64,000 nt of DNA, from assembly GCF_947495625.1 (NCBI RefSeq), contig NZ_CANLZW010000012.1:1-64000 (forward strand), written 5' to 3'. Numbering within the stretch: the first letter of the stretch is position 1; each line of letters begins with the position of its first letter. The notes beneath the pieces are model-generated. The model searched no databases, was not told the DNA's origin, and was given only the letters and a program-made list of their open reading frames with translations. Source of the DNA: an uncultured Cocleimonas sp. Lineage in GTDB: Bacteria; Pseudomonadota; Gammaproteobacteria; Thiotrichales; Thiotrichaceae. The position numbers and the translations under genes were made by a program. This document shows positions 45,180-55,542 of this stretch, piece after piece.

Positions 45180-46994
45180 CTAGGCCAGTGTTACTAATAT
45201 GTCGCCGAGGGCTACATCGTCGCCTTCTTTAACCGTGACGTCTACCACGGTAGCGGACTTAGGTGCGATCACCGTAATTTCCATTTTCATAGCCTCGAGG
45301 ATGATCATGACGTCACCTTCTTCAACGAGATCGCCTGGGCCTACTTGAACCTTGAATACATTGCCAGCCATAGGAGCCGGGAAGCCTTCACCCTCTGAAG
45401 AGGTTGGAGTTGTAGCCCCAGCCGATGTAGCTCCTGCGATTGATGCGCCTGAAGTAGGTACAACACCTGTGATATCGCCGCCATTACCCACGGTAACTAC
45501 ATGATCAGTGCCATCTACAGTTACTGTGTAAATTTCCTCACCACTGGCAGATGTAACTGTTGAGCCTTCATTTCCAGTTGGAATTGGCTCAAAGGCACTA
45601 GGATTATTTCTGTTTTCAAGGAACTTCAATCCAACTTGAGGGAACAACGCATAGGTTAATACGTCATCGATCAGGCCTTCACCTTCCGTTAGTTCGATGG
45701 ACTTCTCTTTTGCAATTGCTACGAGCTCATCTTTAATCTTATCTAATTCAGACTCGAGTAAATCAGCAGGTCGACAGGTAATTAATTCATCTCCAGCCAG
45801 CGCCTGCTTTTGTAACTCTTCATTAACGTTTGAAGGAGTTGCGCCATATTCACCGCGTAGTACACCCGCAGCCTCACCGGTAAGCTTTTTATAACGTTCA
45901 CCTGTTAATACATTTAGAACAGCCTGTGTACCAACGATTTGAGAAGTAGGTGTAACCAATGGAATATAACCAAGGTCCTTTCGTACTTTAGGAATTTCCG
46001 CTAATACTTCATCGAGCTTATCGCCAGCGCCTTGCTCTTTGAGTTGACCTTCCATATTGGTAAGCATTCCACCCGGAACTTGAGCCAGTAATATACGTGA
46101 ATCTATGCCTTGTAAAGAACCTTCCCACTTCGCATATTTTTTACGAACTTCGCGGAAGTAAGCTGCAATTTCTTCAAGTAACACTAAATCCAGACCAGTT
46201 GCACGCTCGCTTTCTTCCATAATCGCTACCACTGATTCGGTAGGTGAATGACCGTAAGTCATCGACATGGATGATATAGAAGTGTCTACGCGATCAGCGC
46301 CCGCTTCAACACATTTGAGATTAGTAGCTGTTGATAAACCAGTGGTTGCATGACAATGCATGTGTATAGGTACAGAGACGATCTTTTTAAGCTCGGAAAC
46401 GAGTTCAAAGCCAGTATATGGTTTGAGTAAACCCGCCATATCTTTAATACAGATTGAGTCACAACCAATGTCTTCAAGTCGGCGTGCCATATCTAGCCAG
46501 CCCTGCAGGTCGTGGACTGGGCTTACAGTATAAGACAGTGTTGCTTGTGCATGCTTGCCTACTTCTTTAACTGCTTTTAGTGAGGTTTCCATATTACGCG
46601 TATCGTTCATCGCATCAAAAACACGGAAAACATCCACGCCGTTTACAGCGGCACGTTCTACGAATTTGTTTACAACATCGTCGGCATAGTGACGGTAACC
46701 CAGAATGTTTTGAGCACGGAATAACATTTGCTGAGGAGTATTAGGCATTGCCGCTTTAAGCTGGCGTATACGATCCCATGGATCTTCACCAAGAAAACGG
46801 ATACAAGAATCAAAAGTCGCTCCACCCCATGTTTCAACAGACCAGTAACCAACACTATCCAGCTTCTCAGCGATAGGTAGCATATCTGCGAGTCGCATTC
46901 TTGTGGCAAATAATGACTGATGTCCATCACGTAAAACAACATCGGTGATGTGCAGTTTCTCGGGCTTTTTGTCGGTATTTTTTTTCTGACTCAT
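45180..46994 (-). CDS. oadA: Oxaloacetate decarboxylase alpha subunit with biotin domain
   Basis: 604 aa. Carboxyltransferase domain at 1-~460 ([15 protein letters not shown], metal site [10 protein letters not shown]), a Ser/Thr/Ala/Gly-rich linker, and a C-terminal biotinyl domain with biotin lysine K570 (EAMKMEI). It transfers CO2 from oxaloacetate to biotin, giving pyruvate. Middle gene of oadGAB. Confidence 0.97.
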   Translation of the reverse strand: MSQKKNTDKKPEKLHITDVVLRDGHQSLFATRMRLADMLPIAEKLDSVGYWSVETWGGATFDSCIRFLGEDPWDRIRQLKAAMPNTPQQMLFRAQNILGYRHYADDVVNKFVERAAVNGVDVFRVFDAMNDTRNMETSLKAVKEVGKHAQATLSYTVSPVHDLQGWLDMARRLEDIGCDSICIKDMAGLLKPYTGFELVSELKKIVSVPIHMHCHATTGLSTATNLKCVEAGADRVDTSISSMSMTYGHSPTESVVAIMEESERATGLDLVLLEEIAAYFREVRKKYAKWEGSLQGIDSRILLAQVPGGMLTNMEGQLKEQGAGDKLDEVLAEIPKVRKDLGYIPLVTPTSQIVGTQAVLNVLTGERYKKLTGEAAGVLRGEYGATPSNVNEELQKQALAGDELITCRPADLLESELDKIKDELVAIAKEKSIELTEGEGLIDDVLTYALFPQVGLKFLENRNNPSAFEPIPTGNEGSTVTSASGEEIYTVTVDGTDHVVTVGNGGDITGVVPTSGASIAGATSAGATTPTSSEGEGFPAPMAGNVFKVQVGPGDLVEEGDVMIILEAMKMEITVIAPKSATVVDVTVKEGDDVALGDILVTLA

Positions 46995-47099
46995 AATGCT
47001 CTAACTCAAAGTGCTCTAATTATTGTATTAAGGTTACTGTTATCTCACATCTATAAAGAGGAGATTATCTATTATGCAGTATCGTTATTTGCCGTTACG

Positions 47100-47351
47100 T
47101 TAATTACCTTTACGGTGTTGATCAACAGCCGCTTGTAGTATTTTTAAGGTGGCAGGAGCAATGCTGGCTCCACTTGCTGATTTGGGTCTCTTTCTTGGTG
47201 CAGGTGGCTCAATAATTTTTTCAGGAAACCAGCGCAATATAACTTTAGACATGGCTCCCGTCGCGAAAATAAGTATCGTGAGGAAAATAAATACTGTCCC
47301 CATGCCAAACAGCATCAGGTTAAGCCCTTGTTCTATTAAAGAGTTATCCAT
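47100..47351 (-). CDS. oadG: Oxaloacetate decarboxylase gamma subunit
   Basis: 83 aa. One membrane helix (about residues 10-35, LMLFGMGTVFIFLTILIFATG), then a basic Pro-rich tail. It is the small anchoring subunit. It opens the oad operon, 105 bp before oadA. Confidence 0.9.
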   Translation of the reverse strand: MDNSLIEQGLNLMLFGMGTVFIFLTILIFATGAMSKVILRWFPEKIIEPPAPRKRPKSASGASIAPATLKILQAAVDQHRKGN

Positions 47352-47561
47352 TTATGAAGTATTCTTGAATTAATAATTAAAAACTGAAAAACTTATTTCA
47401 GGAGGTGATGTCAATTTCTTACTAGAAGAAACCGCTAGCTAGTAGAATAAATTATTCATAAGCGAAGCCAATACAAATTAGCTTCACTCATTGGTTTTGT
47501 CAATCCAGATTCAATGTATCATTAAAATGCAATCTTAATTATTGAAAATACCAATCAATAC

Positions 47562-47590
47562 AAAAACTGCCTATAGTAGGGGGTGTCATT
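47562..47590 (+). repeat. Interspersed G5 element upstream of the metallopeptidase-like gene
   Basis: A5, CTGCCTATAGTAGGGGGTGT, then CATT. CCTA-TAG-TAGG forms a short stem. It lies in the 304-bp gap between divergent oadG and the 47656 gene, one of the few copies not at a gene end. Confidence 0.85.
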
Positions 47591-47655
47591 TTAATTTCTT
47601 TCTGCTAGATTGCCGAAGCAATCCGTATATTCTCGATATCTTCCTTAAAATACTT

Positions 47656-48183
47656 ATGACAACTCCACCAATACCCTCTCTAATAAAAAAATACCTTGGT
47701 AGTTATCCACCAACAGTTATACAACAAGTTCAGTCATTGGTCGATAATGATAAGCTCACTGAGTTTTTATTGCAGCGACATCCAGAGACGCATTGTATTT
47801 ATAACGATAATGATTTGCGTGAATATGTATTGGCTTTAAAGAATCAGCATATGAAAAAATCATCACCGTTGAGTAAGGTGATTTATGACAGTAAAATTCA
47901 TGTGGTGCACAACGCTTTGGGTTTACATAGCTATATCTCGCGAAAACAGGGTAGCAAGTTAAAGTCTAAAAACGAATTGCGCGTCAGTGCTGTGTTTAAG
48001 AAGTCCTCAGAAGCTTTGTTAAATATGATAGTGGTGCATGAGTTGGCTCACCTTAAAGAGAAAGAACATAACAAAGCTTTCTATCGGCTGTGTTTGCATA
48101 TGCTGCCTGATTATCACCAACTCGAATTCGAGATGCGATTAATGTTGATCCAATTGGAGCAGGGTGGCTCGATTTATGATTAA
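47656..48183 (+). CDS. YgjP-like metallopeptidase-domain protein
   Basis: 175 aa from the ATG at 47656. A TTG start further upstream (47542) would translate the interspersed element and is rejected. Zinc motif HELAHLKEKEHNKAFY (HExxH plus a downstream His) as in the YgjP/DUF45 family. Soluble. Function unknown beyond probable metal binding. Confidence 0.75.
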   Translation: MTTPPIPSLIKKYLGSYPPTVIQQVQSLVDNDKLTEFLLQRHPETHCIYNDNDLREYVLALKNQHMKKSSPLSKVIYDSKIHVVHNALGLHSYISRKQGSKLKSKNELRVSAVFKKSSEALLNMIVVHELAHLKEKEHNKAFYRLCLHMLPDYHQLEFEMRLMLIQLEQGGSIYD

Positions 48184-48210
48184 TGTTGCTTAACAGCATT
48201 TTCATAAATC

Positions 48211-48243
48211 AAAACACACCCCCCTACTTATAGGCGTTTTTTT
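48211..48243 (-). repeat. Interspersed C6 element between convergent genes
   Basis: A4, CACACCCCCCTACTTATAGG, CG and a T7 run. CCTA-CTTA-TAGG pairs before the T-run, the most terminator-like copy in the window. It would end the YgjP-like transcript. Confidence 0.92.
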
Positions 48244-48254
48244 ACAGAACTATT

Positions 48255-51116
48255 TTATCCTGTGTTTCGCATACCCGCTGCAATTGCATTAATCGTGAGC
48301 AATAGCTCGTCAATCCAAGGTGATTCTTCTTCAGACTTGCTGATAAATTCACGGTGTCTTCCAAGTACCGTTATCTGGATATGATTTAACGGATCTAGAT
48401 ACGGTTCGCGACGCTCCAGTGAATATTGCAACAACGGTGTTTCTTGCAGAAGATTATCGATTTGTGCGATTGATAATAATTCCCTGACTGTCAGATAGTA
48501 TTCAGCGGCAATTTTGTCATAGATAAAGGCTGATCGTTTTTTATCTTTCCACAGATTTGAATATTCCTTTGCAATATCCATTTGTGCTTTGAACAGCGAC
48601 ATTTGCACATTACTGAGCAATGCTTTGAAGAATGGCCATTTCTGATACATTTCTCTTAATAACAAATCGCCATGTTCTTTACGGAATGTTTCAAGAGCTG
48701 TTCCAATACCATACCAGGCAGGTAGAGTATGCCGTGATAGTGACCAGCCAAATACCCAGGGAATTGCGCGAATAGATGATTTAGAGCGATCTGTTTTACG
48801 GTGAGAAGGGCGTGATCCGATATTCATCTGCCCAATTTCGGTAACGGGTGTATTTTCGTAGAAATAATCCTGAAAACCTTCCGTGTTATCTGTTAAGTCC
48901 CGATAACTTTCCTCACCGGATATAGCGATGTCTGCCATTGCCTGAAGGTAATTATCTGCATATTTTCCATGCTTTTTGACGATAGATTGACTGGCTTTTA
49001 ACAATCCTGTGATTCCTACGCCCAATTCGTAAACTGCGGTTTCGGTATTACCGTATTTGTTTGACAACACTTCACCTTGCTCGGTGAATTTGATTTGACC
49101 ATGAACGGTATCAGGCGGTTGCGAAATTATCGCTTCATGAGTTGGGCCGCCGCCACGTCCTACAGTACCACCACGACCGTGGAACATTCGGCATTTAACG
49201 CCATAGGAATCTGTTAATGCGATAACTTGTTTCTGCGCATTGTATAAGTTCCATTGCGAAGCGAGTATGCCTCCGTCTTTACAGGAATCTGAATAACCCA
49301 GCATTACTTCCTGTAAATTCCCCGATACTTTAAGTAAATCCATATACACGGGATTTTCGAATAGATTGGTTAGCACTTCACTGATGTGACGTAAATCTTC
49401 AATGGTTTCGAATAGGGGTGAGATTTGAATATTGCAGAATGGTTTGCCGCGGGCATCAGTGCCAACTATGCCAGCCAGTCTAGCCAGGAACATCACTTCT
49501 AAAACATGGCTGGCAGTATGAGTCATTGAAATGACATATGTACCAAAAATGCTATCACCTGTTTCGGCTCGCATTTCCATCATCGTATCAAATAATTCTA
49601 ATGCTTCGACAGATTCTGCAGACAGTGATTCCGGATTTGGTTTTGGTAAATTTACCCGCGATATTAAATTTGCCAGAGTTTCAATACGGTGTGTTTCAGA
49701 TAATGTTTCGTAATCCTGATCCGGGGTAAATTGTTTGAGTACTTCGGTAACCGTTCGTGTATGCACTGTTGATTCCTGACGAAGGTCAAGTTTGTACAGG
49801 GTGAAACCACAGGTTTCTACTAAACGGATTAAATCTTTAAGTTCTCTGTTAGCAATATACTGATCGTTGTGACTGATAAGAGAGTCGCGAATTAAATATA
49901 GCTCATTGAGAAACTCAGTAACTTCTTTGTAGGCTCCTATAAGCGCACCAGAGGATATATCAGCTTTTACTCCAGTGATATGACTTCTAACTGTTAGAAA
50001 ATTTGCATTTAACCTATGCGCGATATAATCAAGTTTTTGTCTATAGGGCTCATTTTCAAATAATTCTGTTTTTCGTTGAGAAATGTATTCTTTGAGTTCT
50101 GCCTCATCTGCTTTTAATGAAGTAGTAAATTCTGCACTAGGTGTTATGAACTCTATATTGTGAGATAAAATACTACGTAGTTTCAAGATCCGACAATGAT
50201 ATTCGTTGAGCGCTTCTTGCATATGCAAACGAATGGCATTCCTAGTGACAGCAGGGGTGACAAAAGGATTGCCATCTCTATCACCACCAATCCAGGAGCC
50301 AAACTTTAATAAGCTGGGTATGTTAATTTTTCCAGAGCCGTACACTTTACGCGTTGCTCGTTCAAAATAACGATAAACCATGGGTATTGCTTCAAACAGA
50401 CTTGCCTGAAAATAAAATAGCCCGTATCGCACTTCATCTTCTACGGTAGGTTTATTTAACCTGACTTCTTTTGTGCGCCATAATAATTGAATTTGCGATT
50501 TAAGCTGGTTTTGCAATGAGCCTCGTTCTTCTGATGTGAGTTCGTCCCTGTTGAGTTGATCAATTATAAGAAAGATACGACGCTGTAATGTCATCATCGT
50601 TCTACGTCGTGCTTCAGTAGGGTGGGCCGTAAAAACCGGGGTGTAACGTAACTCATCGATGATTCTTTGCATATCTTCTGCAGAGATTCCAGATTCTGCT
50701 ATTTCATCAACCGTTCTAAGGAACGATCCTTGCCAGAGTTTCCGATCGTCTTGTTTATATAATTTACGTCGCTCACGATGCAAATAATCTTCTTCAACAA
50801 TATTGGAAAGTACATAAAAGGTATTAAAAGCACGTGTCACTTGTTTAAGTGTGTGTTCGTCAAGTGTTTCGATATACGCCATGAGATCCAAGCGTTTTTG
50901 CGGATCATCTTTATGACGCAAGCTGATATAGCCTGTTCTTAAGTATTCAACCGTATCAAAAATCGCTTCACCTTCTTGTTCTTTCAAAACCTCGCCAAGA
51001 AGATTGCCTACAATACGAACCTGTTTTTGCAGTGGTTCCATATTTGTTTCTGGCACTTCTATTCCATGGGAAAGTTGTTCATTTAAAGCTTCTTCATTGG
51101 GTCTATCTTTATTCAT
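48255..51116 (-). CDS. ppc: Phosphoenolpyruvate carboxylase
   Basis: 953 aa from the ATG at 51116; a GTG at 51131 would add five residues. Catalytic motifs: VFTAHPTEARRRT, WIGGDRDGNPFVT, HGRGGTVGRGGGPTHEAI, SGEESYRDL and the C-terminal GMRNTG. It carboxylates PEP to oxaloacetate. Near oadGAB, which runs oxaloacetate to pyruvate. Confidence 0.97.
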   Translation of the reverse strand: MNKDRPNEEALNEQLSHGIEVPETNMEPLQKQVRIVGNLLGEVLKEQEGEAIFDTVEYLRTGYISLRHKDDPQKRLDLMAYIETLDEHTLKQVTRAFNTFYVLSNIVEEDYLHRERRKLYKQDDRKLWQGSFLRTVDEIAESGISAEDMQRIIDELRYTPVFTAHPTEARRRTMMTLQRRIFLIIDQLNRDELTSEERGSLQNQLKSQIQLLWRTKEVRLNKPTVEDEVRYGLFYFQASLFEAIPMVYRYFERATRKVYGSGKINIPSLLKFGSWIGGDRDGNPFVTPAVTRNAIRLHMQEALNEYHCRILKLRSILSHNIEFITPSAEFTTSLKADEAELKEYISQRKTELFENEPYRQKLDYIAHRLNANFLTVRSHITGVKADISSGALIGAYKEVTEFLNELYLIRDSLISHNDQYIANRELKDLIRLVETCGFTLYKLDLRQESTVHTRTVTEVLKQFTPDQDYETLSETHRIETLANLISRVNLPKPNPESLSAESVEALELFDTMMEMRAETGDSIFGTYVISMTHTASHVLEVMFLARLAGIVGTDARGKPFCNIQISPLFETIEDLRHISEVLTNLFENPVYMDLLKVSGNLQEVMLGYSDSCKDGGILASQWNLYNAQKQVIALTDSYGVKCRMFHGRGGTVGRGGGPTHEAIISQPPDTVHGQIKFTEQGEVLSNKYGNTETAVYELGVGITGLLKASQSIVKKHGKYADNYLQAMADIAISGEESYRDLTDNTEGFQDYFYENTPVTEIGQMNIGSRPSHRKTDRSKSSIRAIPWVFGWSLSRHTLPAWYGIGTALETFRKEHGDLLLREMYQKWPFFKALLSNVQMSLFKAQMDIAKEYSNLWKDKKRSAFIYDKIAAEYYLTVRELLSIAQIDNLLQETPLLQYSLERREPYLDPLNHIQITVLGRHREFISKSEEESPWIDELLLTINAIAAGMRNTG

Positions 51117-51313
51117 AAGGAATTTATACACCTTTAAATTTATTATTAAATGTTCAGTTGATCATGGCGCTGAGTAATGAAAATGCCACATATTGCCAAT
51201 ACTCATGGATAGTTAGTATACGTTTCATCTTATTATTTAGAATAGAAAGAATAAAAAAACATAAATAAATTATTCGGTTCAGCTTTTAGACAGCTAGTGT
51301 TCTGTAATATAGA

Positions 51314-51378
51314 CGTCGCTAACAACAAGAAATCGCTTGAGCGATCACATTCAACGGGCCTTGTGCCCGTTTTTTTTC
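51314..51378 (+). ncRNA. Candidate small RNA (or pssA leader attenuator)
   Basis: A terminator lies in the gap between divergent ppc and pssA with no gene before it. A second hairpin, ATCGC-TTGA-GCGAT, sits at 51332-51345. A -10-like TAATAT lies at about 51305-51310, so a short RNA of ~65 nt would result. It could instead be the leader of pssA, which starts 57 bp later. No known RNA family recognised. Confidence 0.4.
51354..51377 (+). terminator. Strong terminator in the ppc-pssA gap
   Basis: ACGGGC-CTTGT-GCCCGT followed by a T8 run (the last stem T included). Perfect 6-bp GC-rich stem. Confidence 0.92.
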
Positions 51379-51434
51379 GCCTAAATTTTGTAAGATTTCT
51401 GTGACACCCTTCAAAACTATGTAAGAATGTGCCC

Positions 51435-52220
51435 ATGAATGAAACAACTAAACCATCTCCTCGTAAAGGTATATATTTATTACCTAATTTGGTCACTACA
51501 GCGGCTTTATTTAGCGGATTCTTCGCCATTTTAGCTGCGATGAATGGCCAATTTGAAAAGGCCTGTATTGCGGTATTTGTTGCTATGATTCTAGACGGAT
51601 TAGACGGCAGAGTCGCTCGTTGGACAAATACTTCTTCTGAATTTGGTGAGCAATACGATAGCTTATCTGATCTTGTTTCTTTTGGTTTAGCACCCGCATT
51701 GGTTATGTATCAATGGTCATTAATTTTTATGCGAGACACGAGTGTATCGTGGGGCAAGCTAGGCTGGATGGCTGCGTTTATCTATGTGGCATGCGCCGCA
51801 TTAAGATTAGCGCGATTTAATTCTCAAATACATGAAGTCGATAAAAGACATTTTATTGGCTTACCAAGCCCGGCTTCGGCGGCCATTGTGGTTGGAATGG
51901 TATGGATGTTACATGATTTAGAATTTGAAGGTAAAGCGTTACAGATACCAGCATTAATCATGACCATTTTTGCAGGTTTGTTGATGGTAAGTAACGTTAA
52001 ATACAACAGTTTCAAGGACTTTGATCTAAAAAGTAAAGTACCGCATCTAGCCATTTTGGTAATCATTTTAATCTTTGCTTTGGTGCAGGTCGCTCCACCG
52101 ATAGTGCTATTCTTTGTGTTTTTTATCTATGCATTATCAGGGCCTTTCAACTGGTTGCAAACCAGAAGAAAAGCATTAAAGCGCTTATCTGAAGTCCAGA
52201 AGAAAAACACCAGTGATTAA
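51435..52220 (+). CDS. pssA: CDP-diacylglycerol-serine O-phosphatidyltransferase
   Basis: 261 aa. CDP-alcohol phosphotransferase motif DGLDGRVARWTNTSSEFG...YDSLSD with all Asp residues. Seven or eight membrane helices. Makes phosphatidylserine. The ATG at 51435 is preferred; a GTG at 51429 is in frame. pssA upstream of leuA is a common gammaproteobacterial arrangement. Confidence 0.94.
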   Translation: MNETTKPSPRKGIYLLPNLVTTAALFSGFFAILAAMNGQFEKACIAVFVAMILDGLDGRVARWTNTSSEFGEQYDSLSDLVSFGLAPALVMYQWSLIFMRDTSVSWGKLGWMAAFIYVACAALRLARFNSQIHEVDKRHFIGLPSPASAAIVVGMVWMLHDLEFEGKALQIPALIMTIFAGLLMVSNVKYNSFKDFDLKSKVPHLAILVIILIFALVQVAPPIVLFFVFFIYALSGPFNWLQTRRKALKRLSEVQKKNTSD

Positions 52221-52392
52221 CATTCTTAGTTAGTTCATAAGCAAATTTATAAAAAATAATTTCATTTCTTGAATTTATGAAGAAAAAGAATATATTTAAA
52301 CTATGAAGCAGCAACACAACATAGCCAAAACTATCAAAGTTGCCAAGGTTAAAGCCAAGGTAGCTACGAATAATCAAAATTCGGGTTTGTTT

Positions 52393-52458
52393 ATGTCTGC
52401 AGCTTTTTTATCACTACTGCTACTCAGCTTGTTACTCCTCCTGCCTTTGGGCAGATGA
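52393..52458 (+). CDS. Leucine-rich leader peptide of leuA (candidate)
   Basis: 21 codons, ATG to TGA: starts MSAAF, then LSLLLLSLLLLLPLGR; 11 of 21 are leucine, using all codons but CTT. It ends 118 bp before leuA. A possible hairpin (TTGCCT/AGGCCAA, 52461-52478) and a T-run at 52494-52501 follow. This is the layout of a transcription-attenuation leader where ribosome stalling at Leu codons controls leuA. A weak ribosome-binding site is the main doubt; a longer in-frame ATG at 52303 exists (51 aa). Confidence 0.6.
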   Translation: MSAAFLSLLLLSLLLLLPLGR

Positions 52459-52460
52459 TC

Positions 52461-52501
52461 TTGCCTTTGCGAGGCCAAACGCTAATTTATTTAATTTTTT
52501 T
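52461..52501 (+). promoter_or_regulatory. Possible leuA attenuator
   Basis: TTGCCT pairs with AGGCCAA with one bulge; CTTTGG in the end of the leader can pair with CCAAA instead, giving mutually exclusive folds. The T-run starts 15 nt after the stem, further than in standard terminators. Confidence 0.35.
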
Positions 52502-52575
52502 GTAAGCTTTCTCTAGTACCTTCTTGTCTTTATAATTGCATCAATCATGCGTGCGGAGAATGGAGTAGATACCAA

Positions 52576-54135
52576 ATGACAGATAATAGTAATTCGAGTG
52601 ATCGTTTGATCATTTTTGATACAACTTTGCGCGATGGCGAGCAAAGTCCTGGGGCTTCCATGACTTTGGAAGAAAAAGTACGTATTGGCAAAATGCTAGA
52701 ACAGATGCGTGTTGATGTTATCGAAGCAGGCTTTCCAATAGCAAGCCCTGGTGATTTTGAATCAGTAAAAGCAGTTGCAACAGCCGTAAAAGACAGTACA
52801 GTTTGTGGCCTAGCCAGATCACTTGATGCCGATATCGAGCGTGCAGGCGAAGCACTAAAACCAGCCAATTCTGGGCGAATTCATACCTTTATCGCAACAT
52901 CTCCGATTCATATGAAAGAAAAACTTCGTATGCAGCCTGATGAGGTTTTAGTACAAGCTATTCGAGCGGTTAAAAAAGCTCGTCAATATACTGATAATGT
53001 TGAGTTTTCAGCAGAAGATGCGGGCAGAACAGAGTTCGATTTCTTATGCCGTGTAGTAGAAGCAGCTATAGATGCCGGTGCCACTACTATCAATATCCCA
53101 GATACAGTGGGTTACAATATCCCGCATCAATTTGGTGACATGATTCGTCGTTTAATCGAAGCAGTACCAAATTCTGATAAAGCGGTTATTTCAGTGCATT
53201 GTCATAACGATTTAGGCTTGGCAGTAAGTAACTCATTGTCTTCGGTGCTAAATGGAGCACGACAGGTTGAATGCACCATCAACGGTTTAGGTGAGAGAGC
53301 TGGTAACGCGTCTCTTGAGGAAATCGTCATGGCAATTCGTACACGTCACGATGTTTTTGATTGTCATACCAATATAGATACCTCATTTATAGTTCCTGCA
53401 TCTCGTTTAGTTTCTTCGGTAACAGGTTTTCCTGTTCAGCCAAATAAAGCGATTGTGGGTAAAAATGCATTTGCACATGAGTCTGGTATTCATCAGGATG
53501 GTGTTCTTAAATCACGAGAAACCTATGAAATCATGCGTGCACAGGATGTGGGCTGGTCAGATAATAAAATCGTATTAGGAAAACACTCAGGACGTAGCGC
53601 TTTAAAATCTCGTTTAGAAGAGATTGGAATTATTCTTGATAACGAAGAAGCATTGAACGCTGCATTCTCACGGTTTAAAGACGTTGCAGATCGCAAGCAT
53701 GAAATTTACGATGAAGATTTAAGAGCGATTGCATCAGAATCACAGGCGGCATTAGAGCATACTCGCTATCATTTGATTTCTTCCTGGGTTTGTTCGGAAA
53801 CGGGTGAAACACCAAGAGCTAAAGTCGTACTCAACGTAGATGGTGAAGAAATGACTGGCGAGGCAGAAGGTGGTGGTTCGGTAGACGCTGTATTCTCTGC
53901 AATTAAAGCCATTGTTGGAGAACAGGGTACACTTGAATTATATTCTGTGAACAATATTACTAGTGGTACTGATGCTCAAGGCGAAGTTACGGTGAGATTA
54001 GAAAAAGCAGGCCGTCAGGTTTATGGTAATGGATCTGATCCGGATATCGTTATTGCATCGGCCTATTCTTATCTAGATGCGCTGAATAAGTTGGCCAGTG
54101 ACGAAAGCCGGGCTCATCCTCAGCATAGCGTATAA
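52576..54135 (+). CDS. leuA: 2-isopropylmalate synthase
   Basis: 519 aa. TIM-barrel start [16 protein letters not shown], active-site [14 protein letters not shown]-terminal LeuA regulatory domain (from ~390). Catalyses the first step of leucine synthesis from 2-oxoisovalerate and acetyl-CoA. No other leu or ilv gene in the window. Confidence 0.96.
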   Translation: MTDNSNSSDRLIIFDTTLRDGEQSPGASMTLEEKVRIGKMLEQMRVDVIEAGFPIASPGDFESVKAVATAVKDSTVCGLARSLDADIERAGEALKPANSGRIHTFIATSPIHMKEKLRMQPDEVLVQAIRAVKKARQYTDNVEFSAEDAGRTEFDFLCRVVEAAIDAGATTINIPDTVGYNIPHQFGDMIRRLIEAVPNSDKAVISVHCHNDLGLAVSNSLSSVLNGARQVECTINGLGERAGNASLEEIVMAIRTRHDVFDCHTNIDTSFIVPASRLVSSVTGFPVQPNKAIVGKNAFAHESGIHQDGVLKSRETYEIMRAQDVGWSDNKIVLGKHSGRSALKSRLEEIGIILDNEEALNAAFSRFKDVADRKHEIYDEDLRAIASESQAALEHTRYHLISSWVCSETGETPRAKVVLNVDGEEMTGEAEGGGSVDAVFSAIKAIVGEQGTLELYSVNNITSGTDAQGEVTVRLEKAGRQVYGNGSDPDIVIASAYSYLDALNKLASDESRAHPQHSV

Positions 54136-54156
54136 CTAAGTACTTTATAGACATCA

Positions 54157-55020
54157 ATGACTAGTCCTGCACAATTACAATATCTTAATGCCATGGGAAT
54201 CCCTGTTTGGGTTTCCCGTGAGCTTGTGATTGATGAAGCTCTTAAAATTGATGAAACTCAGTCTGAATATGTAAATACAAGTCCTAATAGATCCACAAGA
54301 GAAAAGTCAGGAACTCATTCTACAAATACTTCTGGTGTGTCAAACGCAGTAGATAATATTTTGCAGGAGCTGCAGCAGAAGGAAGAAGAGTCAAAAGTTA
54401 CTAAAAGCTCTCCAGTAAATGAGTCTCCTTCTGAAGCCATCAGAAAAATCACAGAATCATTAGACACTGAGCCGAAAGTAACTAATCGAACACAAGTTAA
54501 TATTCCTAATGTCTTCGCTAAAACCGAACATCATACTGTCTATGCAGAAGGAAATTTAGATGCGGACTGGATGGTTATTGGTCAGAACCCAGAATTTATA
54601 GAACATGAACAGGGACAACCTTTCACAAGAGAAGAAGGGGTTTTGCTTGAAAACATGGTTCGTGCATTGGGAATAAAAAGGCCACGTAATGATGCTTATC
54701 TAGTAAATGTTTTGAGAAACTCTCATCGTAATGATTCCGATGCCCAGACTTCTAAAATAGAACTCAATGCCATTCTTCAAGATTGTATTAAGCAAGTACA
54801 ACCAAAAATTATCGTCATTGTCGGTCAGTTAGCAGCCCAAAATGTCTTACACAGTGACGAGCCTTTAGCTCGCTTAAGAGGGAAACCCTTTACCCTGCCA
54901 GATTCAAACACATATATTGTCGTTACTTATTATCCTAGTTACCTTTTGAATAAACCGGCAGATAAGCGCAAAGCATGGGAAGATTTAAAGCTGGCAATAA
55001 GTTTAGTCGCTGAAAGCTAA
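54157..55020 (+). CDS. Uracil-DNA glycosylase-superfamily protein, probably non-canonical
   Basis: 287 aa. The N-terminus (LQYLNAMGIPVWVSRE) and low-complexity Ser/Glu linker precede a C-terminal UDG fold: VIGQNPEFIEHEQGQPFTREE (motif 1 region), IVIVGQLAAQNVL, TYYPSYLLNKPADKRKAWEDL (motif 2 region). The usual HP in motif 2 is YP, and the iron-sulfur cysteines of family 4 are absent. So glycosylase activity is doubtful. It lies between leuA and rimI, 10 bp before rimI. Confidence 0.72.
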   Translation: MTSPAQLQYLNAMGIPVWVSRELVIDEALKIDETQSEYVNTSPNRSTREKSGTHSTNTSGVSNAVDNILQELQQKEEESKVTKSSPVNESPSEAIRKITESLDTEPKVTNRTQVNIPNVFAKTEHHTVYAEGNLDADWMVIGQNPEFIEHEQGQPFTREEGVLLENMVRALGIKRPRNDAYLVNVLRNSHRNDSDAQTSKIELNAILQDCIKQVQPKIIVIVGQLAAQNVLHSDEPLARLRGKPFTLPDSNTYIVVTYYPSYLLNKPADKRKAWEDLKLAISLVAES

Positions 55021-55030
55021 TACTAATTAC

Positions 55031-55510
55031 ATGAAGTCACAGTCTACTCATCTGCAATATCTTCGACCAATGCAACACGAAGATTTAACAGAAGTAATGA
55101 AAGGCGAATTAGCGTCTTATCCTTATCCATGGACGTTAGGAAACTTCCAAGACTGTATCAATAATCAGGCTTACTCCTGTTGGGTGTTTCAACAGGGTAA
55201 ACAACTCAATGGTCACCTTGTTATCTCTGCTGTGGTTAAGGAAGCACATATTTTGAATATCTGTGTGTATCCAGAATTACAAGGAAAAGGCTGGGGAAGA
55301 AAGTTACTGTCGGAAGCAGAAATAATTGCAGAAAAGAGAGAGGCTGAAACTGTTTTTCTAGAAGTAAGGCCTTCAAATAAAGCTGGCATCAATCTCTATC
55401 AAAGTGAAGGCTATAATGAAATTGGTTTAAGAAAGGGGTATTACCCAGCAGATAATGGTCGTGAAGATGCGGTTGTTATGGCTAAGACACTAGTGTTTAA
55501 ATCTTTGTAA
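55031..55510 (+). CDS. rimI: Ribosomal-protein S18 alanine N-acetyltransferase
   Basis: 159 aa, GNAT fold. Acetyl-CoA motif ELQGKGWGRKLLSEAE; VFLEVRPSNKAGINLYQSEGY and GLRKGYYP are the RimI signature. Acetylates the N-terminal Ala of ribosomal protein S18. Follows the UDG-like gene, as in other gammaproteobacteria. Confidence 0.93.
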   Translation: MKSQSTHLQYLRPMQHEDLTEVMKGELASYPYPWTLGNFQDCINNQAYSCWVFQQGKQLNGHLVISAVVKEAHILNICVYPELQGKGWGRKLLSEAEIIAEKREAETVFLEVRPSNKAGINLYQSEGYNEIGLRKGYYPADNGREDAVVMAKTLVFKSL

Positions 55511-55542
55511 AAAATTAACTAAATCTATTTTTACTTGTCTTG

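Noticed and set aside
47542-47655. Extended N-terminus for the YgjP-like gene from a TTG codon
   Set aside because: It would translate the interspersed element and a stretch unlike the family; the ATG at 47656 starts a sensible protein.
51233-51529. Minus-strand 98-aa frame across the pssA start
   Set aside because: Overlaps the pssA N-terminus and the terminator hairpin; the translation looks non-natural.
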